The notes under the pieces: generated by a model | Told to the model about the DNA's origin: nothing | What the model saw: the letters and a program-made list of their open reading frames with translations, nothing else | Databases searched by the model: none | Program-made: the position numbers and the translations under genes | Shown: positions 57,392 through 64,000 of the stretch, piece by piece | Numbering within the stretch: the stretch's first letter is position 1 | Layout: every line of letters begins with the position of its first letter | Source: DAOUBF01 sp034432795 | GTDB lineage: Bacteria; Chloroflexota; Anaerolineae; DSLN01 | DNA: 64,000 nucleotides | NCBI GenBank assembly: GCA_034432795.1 | Contig: DAOUBF010000013.1 | Span: forward strand, 1-64,000 | Direction: 5' to 3'

Positions 57392-60300
57392 CTACGTGCT
57401 CGTCCTTAATCCCACCACCAACTCCTCCCCGTCAAACTGGAAGCGCTCCACCACCTGACCGGATGGCTCCGCGCTTTCGGAGAAAGTATCCGAGAGCGTT
57501 TCCGCCGCGATGGTCCCCGCCCATGTGGCCATAGCCGCAGCCAGGCGCGGGCTGGCCCGGTACGTCGTCACGATGTGGTCGGCGATGTTGAAACCCGCGC
57601 TCTTGCGTAGGTCCTGGATGCGGCGGATGACCTCGCGGGCCAGGCCCTCGGCCTCCAGTTCCGGCGTCAGCACCGTATCTAAGGCCACCGTCACGCCGCC
57701 CTCGCTGGCAATGGCGTAGCCCGCTTTCGGCTCGGTCTGGATCAGCACCTCATCCGGGGCCAACTCAACGCTGCCCCCATCCACACTCAGCGCCAGCCTC
57801 TGTCCGGCCCGCAGCGCCGCTACATAGCGCATAGCCTGGGCCTCATTGAGGCCCGCCAGCGCAGCGCGAACCTTGGGCGTCAGCGCCCCCAGCTTGGGGC
57901 CAAGCTTCTTCAGGTCGGGCAGGAGGCGGTAAGCCACCAACTCCGACTCCTGGGCGGCAGGCTCCAGCGACTTGACGTTCAACTCGTCCTCAATGATCTC
58001 CTCCAGATGCACCAGGGCCTGGCGCTGCTCATCTGTGGTGACCACGATGGCGCGGGCCAGGGGCTGGCGCACTTTCAGGCCAGCGGCGGCGCGGGCGGCA
58101 TGGCCGGCGGCGACGACCTGGCGTGCCAGGGCCATCTCGCCCAGCAGCGTTGCCTCCTCTGCGGAGAGTGGGGTCGCCTGCGGCCAGTCACAGTGATGCA
58201 CGCTCAACGGGGCCTCGGCAGCCACCTGGCGCACCAGGTTCTGGTACATGGCCTCGGTGACAAAGGGCACAAAGGGCGCCAGCAACCGCGCCAGCGTCAC
58301 CAGAACGTAGTACAGCGTGCTGTAAGCAGCTTGCTTGTCGCTATCATGCTCCGACTTCCAGAAGCGCCGCCGCGAGCGCCGCACGTACCAGTTGGAGAGA
58401 TCGTCCAGGAAGACCTCCACAGCCCGCGCCGCGCTGGCGGCATCATAGTCCTCCAGCCGCTCTGTCACCTCGGCAACCACCTGATTCAAGCGCGCCAGGA
58501 TCCAGCGATCCAGGACGTTCAACTGATCTGGGAGGGCCGGGGCCGTCGCCCATTGCGCCTGCTCTTGCGGCTCCCAGCCGTCCAGGTTGGCGTAGGTCAC
58601 AAAGAAGCTGTACACATTCCACAGCGGGATCAGAAAGCGGCGGCGAGTCTCGTCGGCCAGGCCATAGCCGAACCACAGGTCCTTTTCGGGCCGGTGGGCG
58701 CAGAACATCCAACGCATCACGTCCACGCCGATCTGCTCGGCGGCCTCGTGGAACTCAATGGCGTTGCCCCAGCTCTTGTGCATGGGGCGGCCATCCGCGC
58801 CCAGGAGCGTGGCGTAGCCCAGCACCGTCTTGAAGGGCGGGCGGTTCTCCAGCACCGTGCTCATGGCCAGCAGGCTGTAGAACCAGTTGCGGAACTGGCC
58901 AGGGAAGCTCTCCGTGATGAAGTCCGCCGGGAACCACTTCTCCCAGTAGGCGCGGTCGGTGCGATAGCGCAGTGTGGAGTAAGGCACAATGCCCGCGTCC
59001 AGCCAGGGGTTGCCCACATCGGCGATGCGGGAGACCAGCGCGCCGCAGTTAGCACAGCGGATCTTGACCGCGTCCACCCAGGGGCGGTGAGGGGTATGGC
59101 CCTGGAAAGTCTCCCACCCCTCCACGGCACGTTGCCGGAGTTCCTCCTCGGAACCGATCACCTCAAAATGGCCGCAGGTGTGGCACTCCCAGATGGGCAA
59201 TGCCAGCCCCCAATAGCGCTTCTTGGAGATCATCCAGTCGTGCATGTTGCGCAGCCAGTCCATCTCGCGGTCCAGGCCGAACTCCGGAATCCAGCGGATC
59301 TGCTCGGTCACGTCCATCATCTGATAGCGCAGGCTGCGGGCCTTCTCTTCGGGGGTCAACTCCTCGCGGGGCTTGTCATACACCTCGCCCATAGAGATGA
59401 ACCACTCATCCACCAGGCGGAAGACGAGCGGGGTCTGGCAGCGCCAGCATACCGGGTAGCGGTGGGTATAAGGCTCCAGGCGATAGAACAGGCCCTTGCG
59501 CTTCAGGTCCTCCACGATCGGCTCGGTCACCCGGCCGACGTCCATGCCAGTCAGCCAGGCGAAGCCCTCCCCATACACGCCGTTCTCATCCAGCGGCGCG
59601 ATCACCGGCAGGTTGTAGCGCTTGCTTAGTTGGAAGTCCTCGGCGCCACAGCCGGGGGCGATATGCACAATGCCTGTGCCTTCCTCCTCGCCCACCTCCT
59701 CCCATAGCACAACACGGTGGGCCTCAATCGCACCCGACGCCTGCTGCGCGGGCAGGTCATCAAACGGGCCGGTATACGTCCAGCCTTCCATGTCGCTCCC
59801 GGAAAGCTCGCCGAGCACCTCATAGTCGCCGCTGAGCATGTGGGTTGTGCCTTTAGACAGATAGAGGACCTCATCGCCCTGGCGCACGCGGAGATAGGTC
59901 AGGTTGGGGCCGACGGCGGCGGCCACATTGCTGGTGAGCGTCCAGGGGGTGGTCGTCCAGACGAGCAGGCTCTCGCCGGGCCGTTCGCGCAAGGGGAAGC
60001 GCACCGTCAGGCCGGGGTCGGTGCGTTCCACGTAGCCCTCGGTGACGATCTCATGCTGGCTGATGCCGGTGCCACAACGCGGGCACCAGGGCATGACATC
60101 GTGGCCCTTGTAAATCCAGCCGCGCTCCCAGCAGCGCTTGAGGAAGCTCCAGATCTGGTAGTTGTTCTCATTAGAGAAGGTGTAATACGAGCCGCCCAGT
60201 TCCGGCAGGCCCAGCCGCCCCACGATCTGCTCCACCGTGTCGGTGACCGGGCCAAAGGGCCCCTGGACCGTGACGACCTGCATAGGGTTCTCGCCCAGCT

Positions 60301-60769
60301 TATCGCGCAGCCAGCGCAGCCTGTCTGGGTCGTCCCAGTCCATCCATTGCCCCAGGCGGATGGATTGCTCGGTGATGATGGCGGCGTAGGTGAGTACACG
60401 TTGCTTGCATAGTTTAACAAATTCAGCGATACCAAATGACTCAATATCGCGCTTGGACTTAAACCCCAGTTCGCGCTCCACGTTGACCTCCACCCACAGG
60501 CCCTGGCAGTCGTAGCCGTTTTGCCAGCGCTGGTCAAACCCCTGCATGGCCTTGAAGCGCTGCCACAGGTCCTTGTAGGTGCGCCCCCAGGCGTGATGCA
60601 CACCCGCCGGGTTGTTGGCCGTAATCGGCCCGTCCAGGAAGGACCAGCGCGGGCCGCCTGCACGCAGTTCGCGCAGCCGCTGGAAGGCATTTGTCTCGCG
60701 CCAGAAGTCCAGGATGGCGTGCTCTTGAGCGATGAAGTCCACTGTGCTGGGAACGTCTTTGAATGGCAT
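57392..60769 (-). CDS. ileS: isoleucyl-tRNA synthetase, IleRS2-like with swapped GXHH motif
   Basis: A 1125-residue class Ia synthetase. Instead of HXGH, the active-site motif reads GVHH (residues 56-59, 60604-60593) within GPITANNPAGVHHAWGRT. The KMSKS region is ADGRPMHKSWGNAIEFHEAA. The editing (CP1) domain shows LLVWTTTPWTLTSNVAAAVG and GTGIVHIAPGCGAEDF. The length and RFKAMQGFDQRWQNGYDCQG fit the eukaryote-like IleRS2 branch. AGGAGG lies 5 bases before ATG 60769; starting at 60832 would read a dispersed repeat. It is cotranscribed with alaX under a T-box. Swapped GXHH in IleRS2 has been reported to give very high mupirocin resistance. Confidence 0.93.
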   Translation of the reverse strand: MPFKDVPSTVDFIAQEHAILDFWRETNAFQRLRELRAGGPRWSFLDGPITANNPAGVHHAWGRTYKDLWQRFKAMQGFDQRWQNGYDCQGLWVEVNVERELGFKSKRDIESFGIAEFVKLCKQRVLTYAAIITEQSIRLGQWMDWDDPDRLRWLRDKLGENPMQVVTVQGPFGPVTDTVEQIVGRLGLPELGGSYYTFSNENNYQIWSFLKRCWERGWIYKGHDVMPWCPRCGTGISQHEIVTEGYVERTDPGLTVRFPLRERPGESLLVWTTTPWTLTSNVAAAVGPNLTYLRVRQGDEVLYLSKGTTHMLSGDYEVLGELSGSDMEGWTYTGPFDDLPAQQASGAIEAHRVVLWEEVGEEEGTGIVHIAPGCGAEDFQLSKRYNLPVIAPLDENGVYGEGFAWLTGMDVGRVTEPIVEDLKRKGLFYRLEPYTHRYPVCWRCQTPLVFRLVDEWFISMGEVYDKPREELTPEEKARSLRYQMMDVTEQIRWIPEFGLDREMDWLRNMHDWMISKKRYWGLALPIWECHTCGHFEVIGSEEELRQRAVEGWETFQGHTPHRPWVDAVKIRCANCGALVSRIADVGNPWLDAGIVPYSTLRYRTDRAYWEKWFPADFITESFPGQFRNWFYSLLAMSTVLENRPPFKTVLGYATLLGADGRPMHKSWGNAIEFHEAAEQIGVDVMRWMFCAHRPEKDLWFGYGLADETRRRFLIPLWNVYSFFVTYANLDGWEPQEQAQWATAPALPDQLNVLDRWILARLNQVVAEVTERLEDYDAASAARAVEVFLDDLSNWYVRRSRRRFWKSEHDSDKQAAYSTLYYVLVTLARLLAPFVPFVTEAMYQNLVRQVAAEAPLSVHHCDWPQATPLSAEEATLLGEMALARQVVAAGHAARAAAGLKVRQPLARAIVVTTDEQRQALVHLEEIIEDELNVKSLEPAAQESELVAYRLLPDLKKLGPKLGALTPKVRAALAGLNEAQAMRYVAALRAGQRLALSVDGGSVELAPDEVLIQTEPKAGYAIASEGGVTVALDTVLTPELEAEGLAREVIRRIQDLRKSAGFNIADHIVTTYRASPRLAAAMATWAGTIAAETLSDTFSESAEPSGQVVERFQFDGEELVVGLRTST

Positions 60770-60781
60770 AATTCCTCCTGT

Positions 60782-60836
60782 TGACGACAGACGACGGATG
60801 GCAGACAACGGCGGTTGCCCGTCGTCCGTCATTCAT
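60782..60836. repeat. GACGACGGA-type dispersed repeat, copy 7, between alaX and ileS
   Basis: TGACGACAGACGACGGATGG at the left and GCCCGTCGTCCGTCATTC at the right; ACGACGG/CCGTCGT are complementary. On the minus strand it supplies the TGA stop of alaX and ends just before the ileS ribosome-binding site. Confidence 0.65.
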
Positions 60837-61539
60837 CCAATTCCACCACAATGCGTTTATTGATTTTACCCTTGCTCATGTAATCCGCGATACGGATCGG
60901 GCCGACCTCGCGCGTGTTGGCGACGTGCGTGCCACCGTCCGCCTGCAGGTCCAGCCCCTCAATCTCCACCACGCGCACCTGCTGGATGCCCTCCGGCAAC
61001 AGGTTGATCTTGGTGCGGATCAGGTCGGGGATCTGGAAGGCCGCTTCACGTGGCAGGGTGGTAACGCGCACCGGGCGGGCAGCAGCCACCTCGGCGTTGA
61101 TCTTCTCCTCAATCTCGCGCACCAATTCCTGGCGCATGTGCTCAAACTCAAAATCCATGCGCCCACGCAACGGCTCCATATTGCCGCCGGTGACCGAGGC
61201 CCCGTAGTCGCGCCAGATGACGCCACACAGGATATGCATGGCAGTGTGCGTGCGCATCAGTTGGTAACGGCGTTTCCAATCAATCTGCCCCTGCACCTGG
61301 GCGCCCAGCGGCGGCGGTTCCCCCTCCACCTCATGCCAGATGGTCTCCCCGGCCCGGCGCACCCGCGTAACCGGCCAGACCCGGCCTCCTGCGCTGAGCG
61401 TGCCAACATCGCACGGCTGGCCGCCCCCGCCGGGGTAGAAGGCCGTCCGGTCCAGGGCCACGGCGTTGCCCTCCACAGCGATCACGGTCGCCTCAAATTC
61501 GCGCAAGTAGCTATCCGTCTGATACAACGCTTCGGTCAT
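60829..61539 (-). CDS. alaX: alanyl-tRNA editing protein AlaX
   Basis: A 236-residue free-standing editing domain. An N-terminal Gly-rich motif AFYPGGGGQPCDVGTL marks the larger AlaX-M type. The zinc site has HTAMH (HxxxH) and the second pair in the position of CxxxH as DGGTHVANT. It hydrolyses Ser- or Gly-charged tRNA-Ala. GGAGG lies 7 bases before ATG 61539. Placement under a T-box and ahead of ileS is not the usual context. Confidence 0.92.
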   Translation of the reverse strand: MTEALYQTDSYLREFEATVIAVEGNAVALDRTAFYPGGGGQPCDVGTLSAGGRVWPVTRVRRAGETIWHEVEGEPPPLGAQVQGQIDWKRRYQLMRTHTAMHILCGVIWRDYGASVTGGNMEPLRGRMDFEFEHMRQELVREIEEKINAEVAAARPVRVTTLPREAAFQIPDLIRTKINLLPEGIQQVRVVEIEGLDLQADGGTHVANTREVGPIRIADYMSKGKINKRIVVELDE

Positions 61540-61554
61540 TCACCGCCTCCATTT

Positions 61555-61640
61555 AGGACGGAGGATGGAAGGCGGACGATAGAGTGTCCTCCGTCTTCCG
61601 TCCTTCGTCGTCCGTCCTGCCCTCAGCAGAGGGGACGGAT
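61555..61640. repeat. GACGACGGA-type dispersed repeat, copy 8, between T-box and alaX
   Basis: AGGACGGAGGATGGAAGGCG and GTCCTCCGTCTTCCGTCCTT, then CGTCGTCCGTCC. GGACGGAGGA is complementary to the TCCTCCGTC side. It lies downstream of the T-box terminator, inside the transcribed leader. Confidence 0.7.
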
Positions 61641-61649
61641 AAAAGCCTG

Positions 61650-62000
61650 GAAACAAAACCGCTCTCGCCCCTCAGGGACGAGAGCGATCGCTCCCGCGGT
61701 ACCACCCTTCTTGGCAGTTGCCCTCAGCCTCCCTGAGGATGGCTGCCCACTCTGTCGGGCACGTGTTCATGCCCGCGTCCCGCTAACGGGGGACGAATCC
61801 GGCGCACCTACTGAGCCATCAGCCCTCAGCGCTCAGCATTCAACGAATGACTGCACCTGCCAGAGCGGGCTGAAAGCTGATGGCTGTTCAGATTGCGGCT
61901 CCGGAAGGATTTTCGGCGGGAGTCACGCACCTGGCTTCCACCCTCCCAGGCTCGCTGGGCGCTACGCCCCGCCTACTCGTTTCCATCATCGCCTTTCGCT
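61650..62000 (-). promoter_or_regulatory. T-box riboswitch controlling alaX-ileS
   Basis: The minus strand carries the invariant T-box core AGGGTGGTACCGCGG (61708-61694), followed by GCTCTCG/CGAGAGC terminator arms (61685-61661) and GGTTTTGTTT (61660-61651). Upstream lies a long stem I region starting near GATGATGGAAACGAGTAG (about 61990-61970). A possible specifier ATC (61910-61908) in GAAAATCC would read Ile, in keeping with ileS, but I cannot place the specifier loop with certainty. Uncharged tRNA binding should prevent termination. Confidence 0.93.
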
Positions 62001-62011
62001 ATGATAGCGCG

Positions 62012-62040
62012 ATGTTACCATAGGCGCAGGCGGTTGTCAA
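62012..62040 (-). promoter_or_regulatory. promoter of the T-box/alaX/ileS transcript
   Basis: On the minus strand, a perfect TTGACA (62040-62035), a 17-base spacer and TAACAT (62017-62012). Confidence 0.82.
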
Positions 62041-62070
62041 GAGGCAGAGGCGAGTTCAGCAGGCAACGTC

Positions 62071-62099
62071 TTGCCAAAGGGCCTATGCCCTGGTATAAT
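62071..62099 (+). promoter_or_regulatory. tRNA-Thr promoter
   Basis: TTGCCA (62071-62076), a 17-base spacer and TATAAT (62094-62099), 13 bases before the mature tRNA. Confidence 0.85.
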
Positions 62100-62111
62100 A
62101 CAAAACAACAC

Positions 62112-62184
62112 GCCACCCTAGCTCAATCGGCAGAGCAGTCGCTTCGTAAGCGACGGGTTAAGGGTTCAAGTCCCTTGGGTGGCT
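62112..62184 (+). tRNA. tRNA-Thr (anticodon CGT)
   Basis: Acceptor GCCACCC (62112-62118) pairs with GGGTGGC (62177-62183). The anticodon arm is GTCGC-TTCGTAA-GCGAC with anticodon CGT, reading ACG. The T arm has GGTTCAAGT. The discriminator is T, and CCA is not encoded. It has its own promoter and terminator. Confidence 0.96.
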
Positions 62185-62204
62185 CTAAGGGAGAAGGCAA
62201 ATGG

Positions 62205-62228
62205 GGCGACCGTTCAGGTCGCCTTTTT
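62205..62228 (+). terminator. terminator of the tRNA-Thr gene
   Basis: GGCGACC (62205-62211), loop GTTCA and GGTCGCC (62217-62223), followed by TTTTT. Confidence 0.9.
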
Positions 62229-62352
62229 CATTTCCCTTCAGCGCTCTTGCCTGGGAGTGATTACATTCGTCAGCCATGAACGTGACTATTGACACTTCTT
62301 TTATCCGTTAAACTCAGGCTGAATTCAGGATGAAGGGTGCACGGAGTTCAGA

Positions 62353-63822
62353 GTGAGCCACCCATATATTACCTTCATCTTCTTCCTGTACGGCCTAGCC
62401 TTCTTCAGCATGGGGCTGGTCGTGGCGCTGGAGGGCGGGCGCGCCTCCGATGCCCGGCTGCGCCATGCGCTTCGGCCTCTGGCGGGCTTTGGGCTGATCC
62501 ATGCCGCGCATGAGTGGCTGGAAATGTTCCAAATCCTGGAACTCCTGCCGCTCCAGAGCGCCGAGCCGCTCCTGTGGCAGAGCATCCGTCTCGCTATTCT
62601 CGCCTTCTCGTTCCTCTCCCTCGGCGCGTTCGGCGCCTCACTGCTGGCGCCGAACGAGCGCATTCGCCGCATCAGCCTGCTTTTCCCCCTGGTGCTGTCA
62701 GCGGTCTGGGGGTTCGGGCTGTTGAGCCTGCGCAGCCGCTTCACGTTGGAGTCCGGCCTGTGGGAGGTAGCCGATGCCTGGACGCGCTATGTCTTGGGGA
62801 TTCCAGCCGCCCTGGCCGCCAGCGCCGGCCTGATCGCTCAGCAGCGCGTTTTCCGCCAGGCCGGGCTGGTTCGCTTTGGCCGGGATAGCCTGTGGGCGGC
62901 CATCGCCTTCGCCTGGTATGGCCTGGTCGGCCAGATGTTCGTTCGCCCCAGCCCACTGCCGCCCTCCGACACCATCAATCAGGAGTTGTTCTTCCGGCTA
63001 TTTGGCTTCCCCGTCCAATTGGTGCGGGCCAGCGCCGCCATCGTGGCCGCCGTCTTCGTCATTCGCTTTCTGCGCGCCTTTGAGGTGGAGACCCAGCGCC
63101 AGATCGCCGAGTTGCAGGCGGCCCGGCTGGAAGAGGCCCAACGCCGTGAGGCCCTGCGCGGGGAACTGTTGCGCCGGGTGGTGGCCGCGCAAGAGGCCGA
63201 ACGCCAGCGCATCGCCCGCGAATTGCACGACGAGACCGGTCAGGCCCTCACCGCGCTGGGCCTGGGCCTGCGCGCTGTGGCCACCCGCCTGCGCCAGGAC
63301 GTGGATCAGGCCGAGCGCCACCTGCACCAGCTTGAAGCGCTGGCCACCCACGCGCTCAACGAACTCCGCCACCTGATCGCCGACCTGCGACCATCCCACC
63401 TGGATGATCTCGGCCTGCCCGCCGCCTTGCGCTGGTATGCCAAAGAGGTCCAATCCCGCGTGCCCCTGGATATTCAGGTGGAGATCAGCGGGGAGCAACG
63501 CCCCCTGAACCCCACGCAGACCACCGCGCTCTTCCGCGTGGCGCAGGAGGCGCTGACCAACGTGATCAAGCACAGCGGCGCCCAACACGCCTGGGTGCGC
63601 CTGCACTACGGCGAACGCGAGGTCACGCTGGAGGTGGAGGACGATGGCCAGGGGTTTGAGGTATCGCCCCACGCCATCCCGCCCCGTCCCTCCTGGGGCC
63701 TGCTGGGCATGCAAGAACGGGCCACCTTGCTGGGCGGGCGCTTCTATATCACCTCCAATTGTGGGCACGGCACCCGCGTATGCGTGGCCATCCCGTATGA
63801 AGTGAGGGAGGAGGCCAGATGA
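62353..63822 (+). CDS. membrane sensor histidine kinase, NarL/DegS (HisKA_3) type
   Basis: A 489-residue kinase. The N-terminal half has about seven hydrophobic helices (YITFIFFLYGLAFFSMGLVV, LAILAFSFLSLGAFGASLLA, LLFPLVLSAVWGFGLLSL, FPVQLVRASAAIVAAVFVIR). A coiled coil leads to the HisKA_3 domain with the phospho-His in AEAERQRIARELHDETGQAL-like sequence (RQRIARELHDETGQALTALG) and an HATPase (RVAQEALTNVIKHSGAQHAW, EDDGQGFE, WGLLGMQERATLLGG). The start is GTG 62353. Its stop overlaps the response regulator gene (ATGA). The signal is unknown; the long N-terminal membrane sensor resembles other Chloroflexota kinases. A TTGACA (62287-62292) lies upstream but has no good -10. Confidence 0.9.
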   Translation: MSHPYITFIFFLYGLAFFSMGLVVALEGGRASDARLRHALRPLAGFGLIHAAHEWLEMFQILELLPLQSAEPLLWQSIRLAILAFSFLSLGAFGASLLAPNERIRRISLLFPLVLSAVWGFGLLSLRSRFTLESGLWEVADAWTRYVLGIPAALAASAGLIAQQRVFRQAGLVRFGRDSLWAAIAFAWYGLVGQMFVRPSPLPPSDTINQELFFRLFGFPVQLVRASAAIVAAVFVIRFLRAFEVETQRQIAELQAARLEEAQRREALRGELLRRVVAAQEAERQRIARELHDETGQALTALGLGLRAVATRLRQDVDQAERHLHQLEALATHALNELRHLIADLRPSHLDDLGLPAALRWYAKEVQSRVPLDIQVEISGEQRPLNPTQTTALFRVAQEALTNVIKHSGAQHAWVRLHYGEREVTLEVEDDGQGFEVSPHAIPPRPSWGLLGMQERATLLGGRFYITSNCGHGTRVCVAIPYEVREEAR

Positions 63823-64000
63823 CGATCCGCGTGCTGCTGGTAGATGATCATGCTGTAGTGCGCACCGGCCTGCGCATGTTGCTGGAGAGCGAGCCTGAGA
63901 TGGAGATCGCCGGCGAGGCCGGCACCGCCCAGGAGGCCCTGGCGTTGGTGACCCAACTGACGCCGGATGTGGTCCTCATGGACATCGGCCTGCCTGATCT
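63819..64000 (+). CDS. NarL-type response regulator, N-terminal fragment
   Basis: The first 60 codons of a receiver domain: TIRVLLVDDHAVVRTGLRML, LESEPEMEIAGEAGTAQEAL, and the phospho-acceptor Asp in PDVVLMDIGLPD. It runs off the window, so the expected LuxR-type DNA-binding domain is not seen. It overlaps the kinase stop by 4 bases and is its likely partner. Confidence 0.92.
   Translation, partial: MTIRVLLVDDHAVVRTGLRMLLESEPEMEIAGEAGTAQEALALVTQLTPDVVLMDIGLPD

Noticed and set aside
62287..62350. TTGACA upstream of the last histidine kinase considered as its promoter
   Set aside because: No acceptable -10 lies 16-18 bases downstream; the base sequence there is actcag.

Overview
This window looks like chromosomal DNA of a Chloroflexota bacterium, probably of the Anaerolineae/Caldilineae side. 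The grounds are the high G+C content, mevalonate kinase next to an archaeal-type isopentenyl phosphate kinase, Thr/Pro-rich linkers in almost every exported protein, lipoproteins without outer-membrane machinery, paired bactofilins and a NusA with a long charged tail. I see no phage, insertion sequence, CRISPR array or rRNA. It is a core-genome segment of about 66 genes, but it is studded with several families of short dispersed repeats.

Layout. 1-3033 (minus): gyrA start, isopentenyl phosphate kinase, mevalonate kinase and a decaprenyl-phosphate phosphoribosyltransferase-like UbiA protein. 3185-6227 (plus): TlyA, tRNA m1A58 methyltransferase, a zinc-ribbon protein and a Nudix hydrolase. 6333-10455: an efflux operon (HlyD/MacA-like adaptor, MacB-like ATPase and permease, small secreted protein) behind a 41-bp element that recurs before a YceI lipoprotein at 38627. 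10511-13110: glycosyltransferase, YraN, MiaA. 13132-17798 (minus): a two-component cluster. 18351-21923: SMC. 22003-24457 (minus): rpsF-ssb-rpsR plus a PpiC-type foldase. 26282-31944 (minus): an ion-homeostasis operon (CPA1 antiporter, MscS, ClC, DUF389) whose first and last genes carry single-base lesions. 32074-34812: a small membrane protein, an SDR epimerase, an S51-like/CysRS-tail fusion and a 48-residue apparently leaderless membrane protein. 34906-38432 (minus): two bactofilins, tandem ThyX, dUTPase. 38627-47178: mostly envelope proteins (YceI, HtrA, M23 peptidase, TolB-like, dienelactone hydrolase, glycoside hydrolase). 47529-56469 (plus): M29 aminopeptidase, then nusA-ylxR-infB-rbfA-nrnA-truB-ribF with a highly structured leader and no rimP. 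56715-57310: a DUF433/DUF5615 toxin-antitoxin-like pair. 57392-62040 (minus): T-box, alaX, ileS. 62112-62184: tRNA-Thr(CGT). 62353-64000: a NarL-type kinase and a truncated regulator.

The strongest unexplained signals are: (1) an RNA-like leader before nusA with four hairpins and an H-type pseudoknot candidate; (2) a GACGACGGA-type repeat open in all six frames and inserted in frame in at least six proteins, plus GC-rich, AACGT-type and AGAAGCCCGG-type repeats, three of which supply the stop codons of neighbouring genes; (3) a 41-bp promoter element with a GTTGCG-N15-CGCAAC dyad at identical spacing from two -10 boxes; (4) an IleRS with a swapped GXHH signature; (5) a tandem ThyX whose two domains each keep a different half of the family motif. 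All calls come from reading the sequence and translations; no database search was run.
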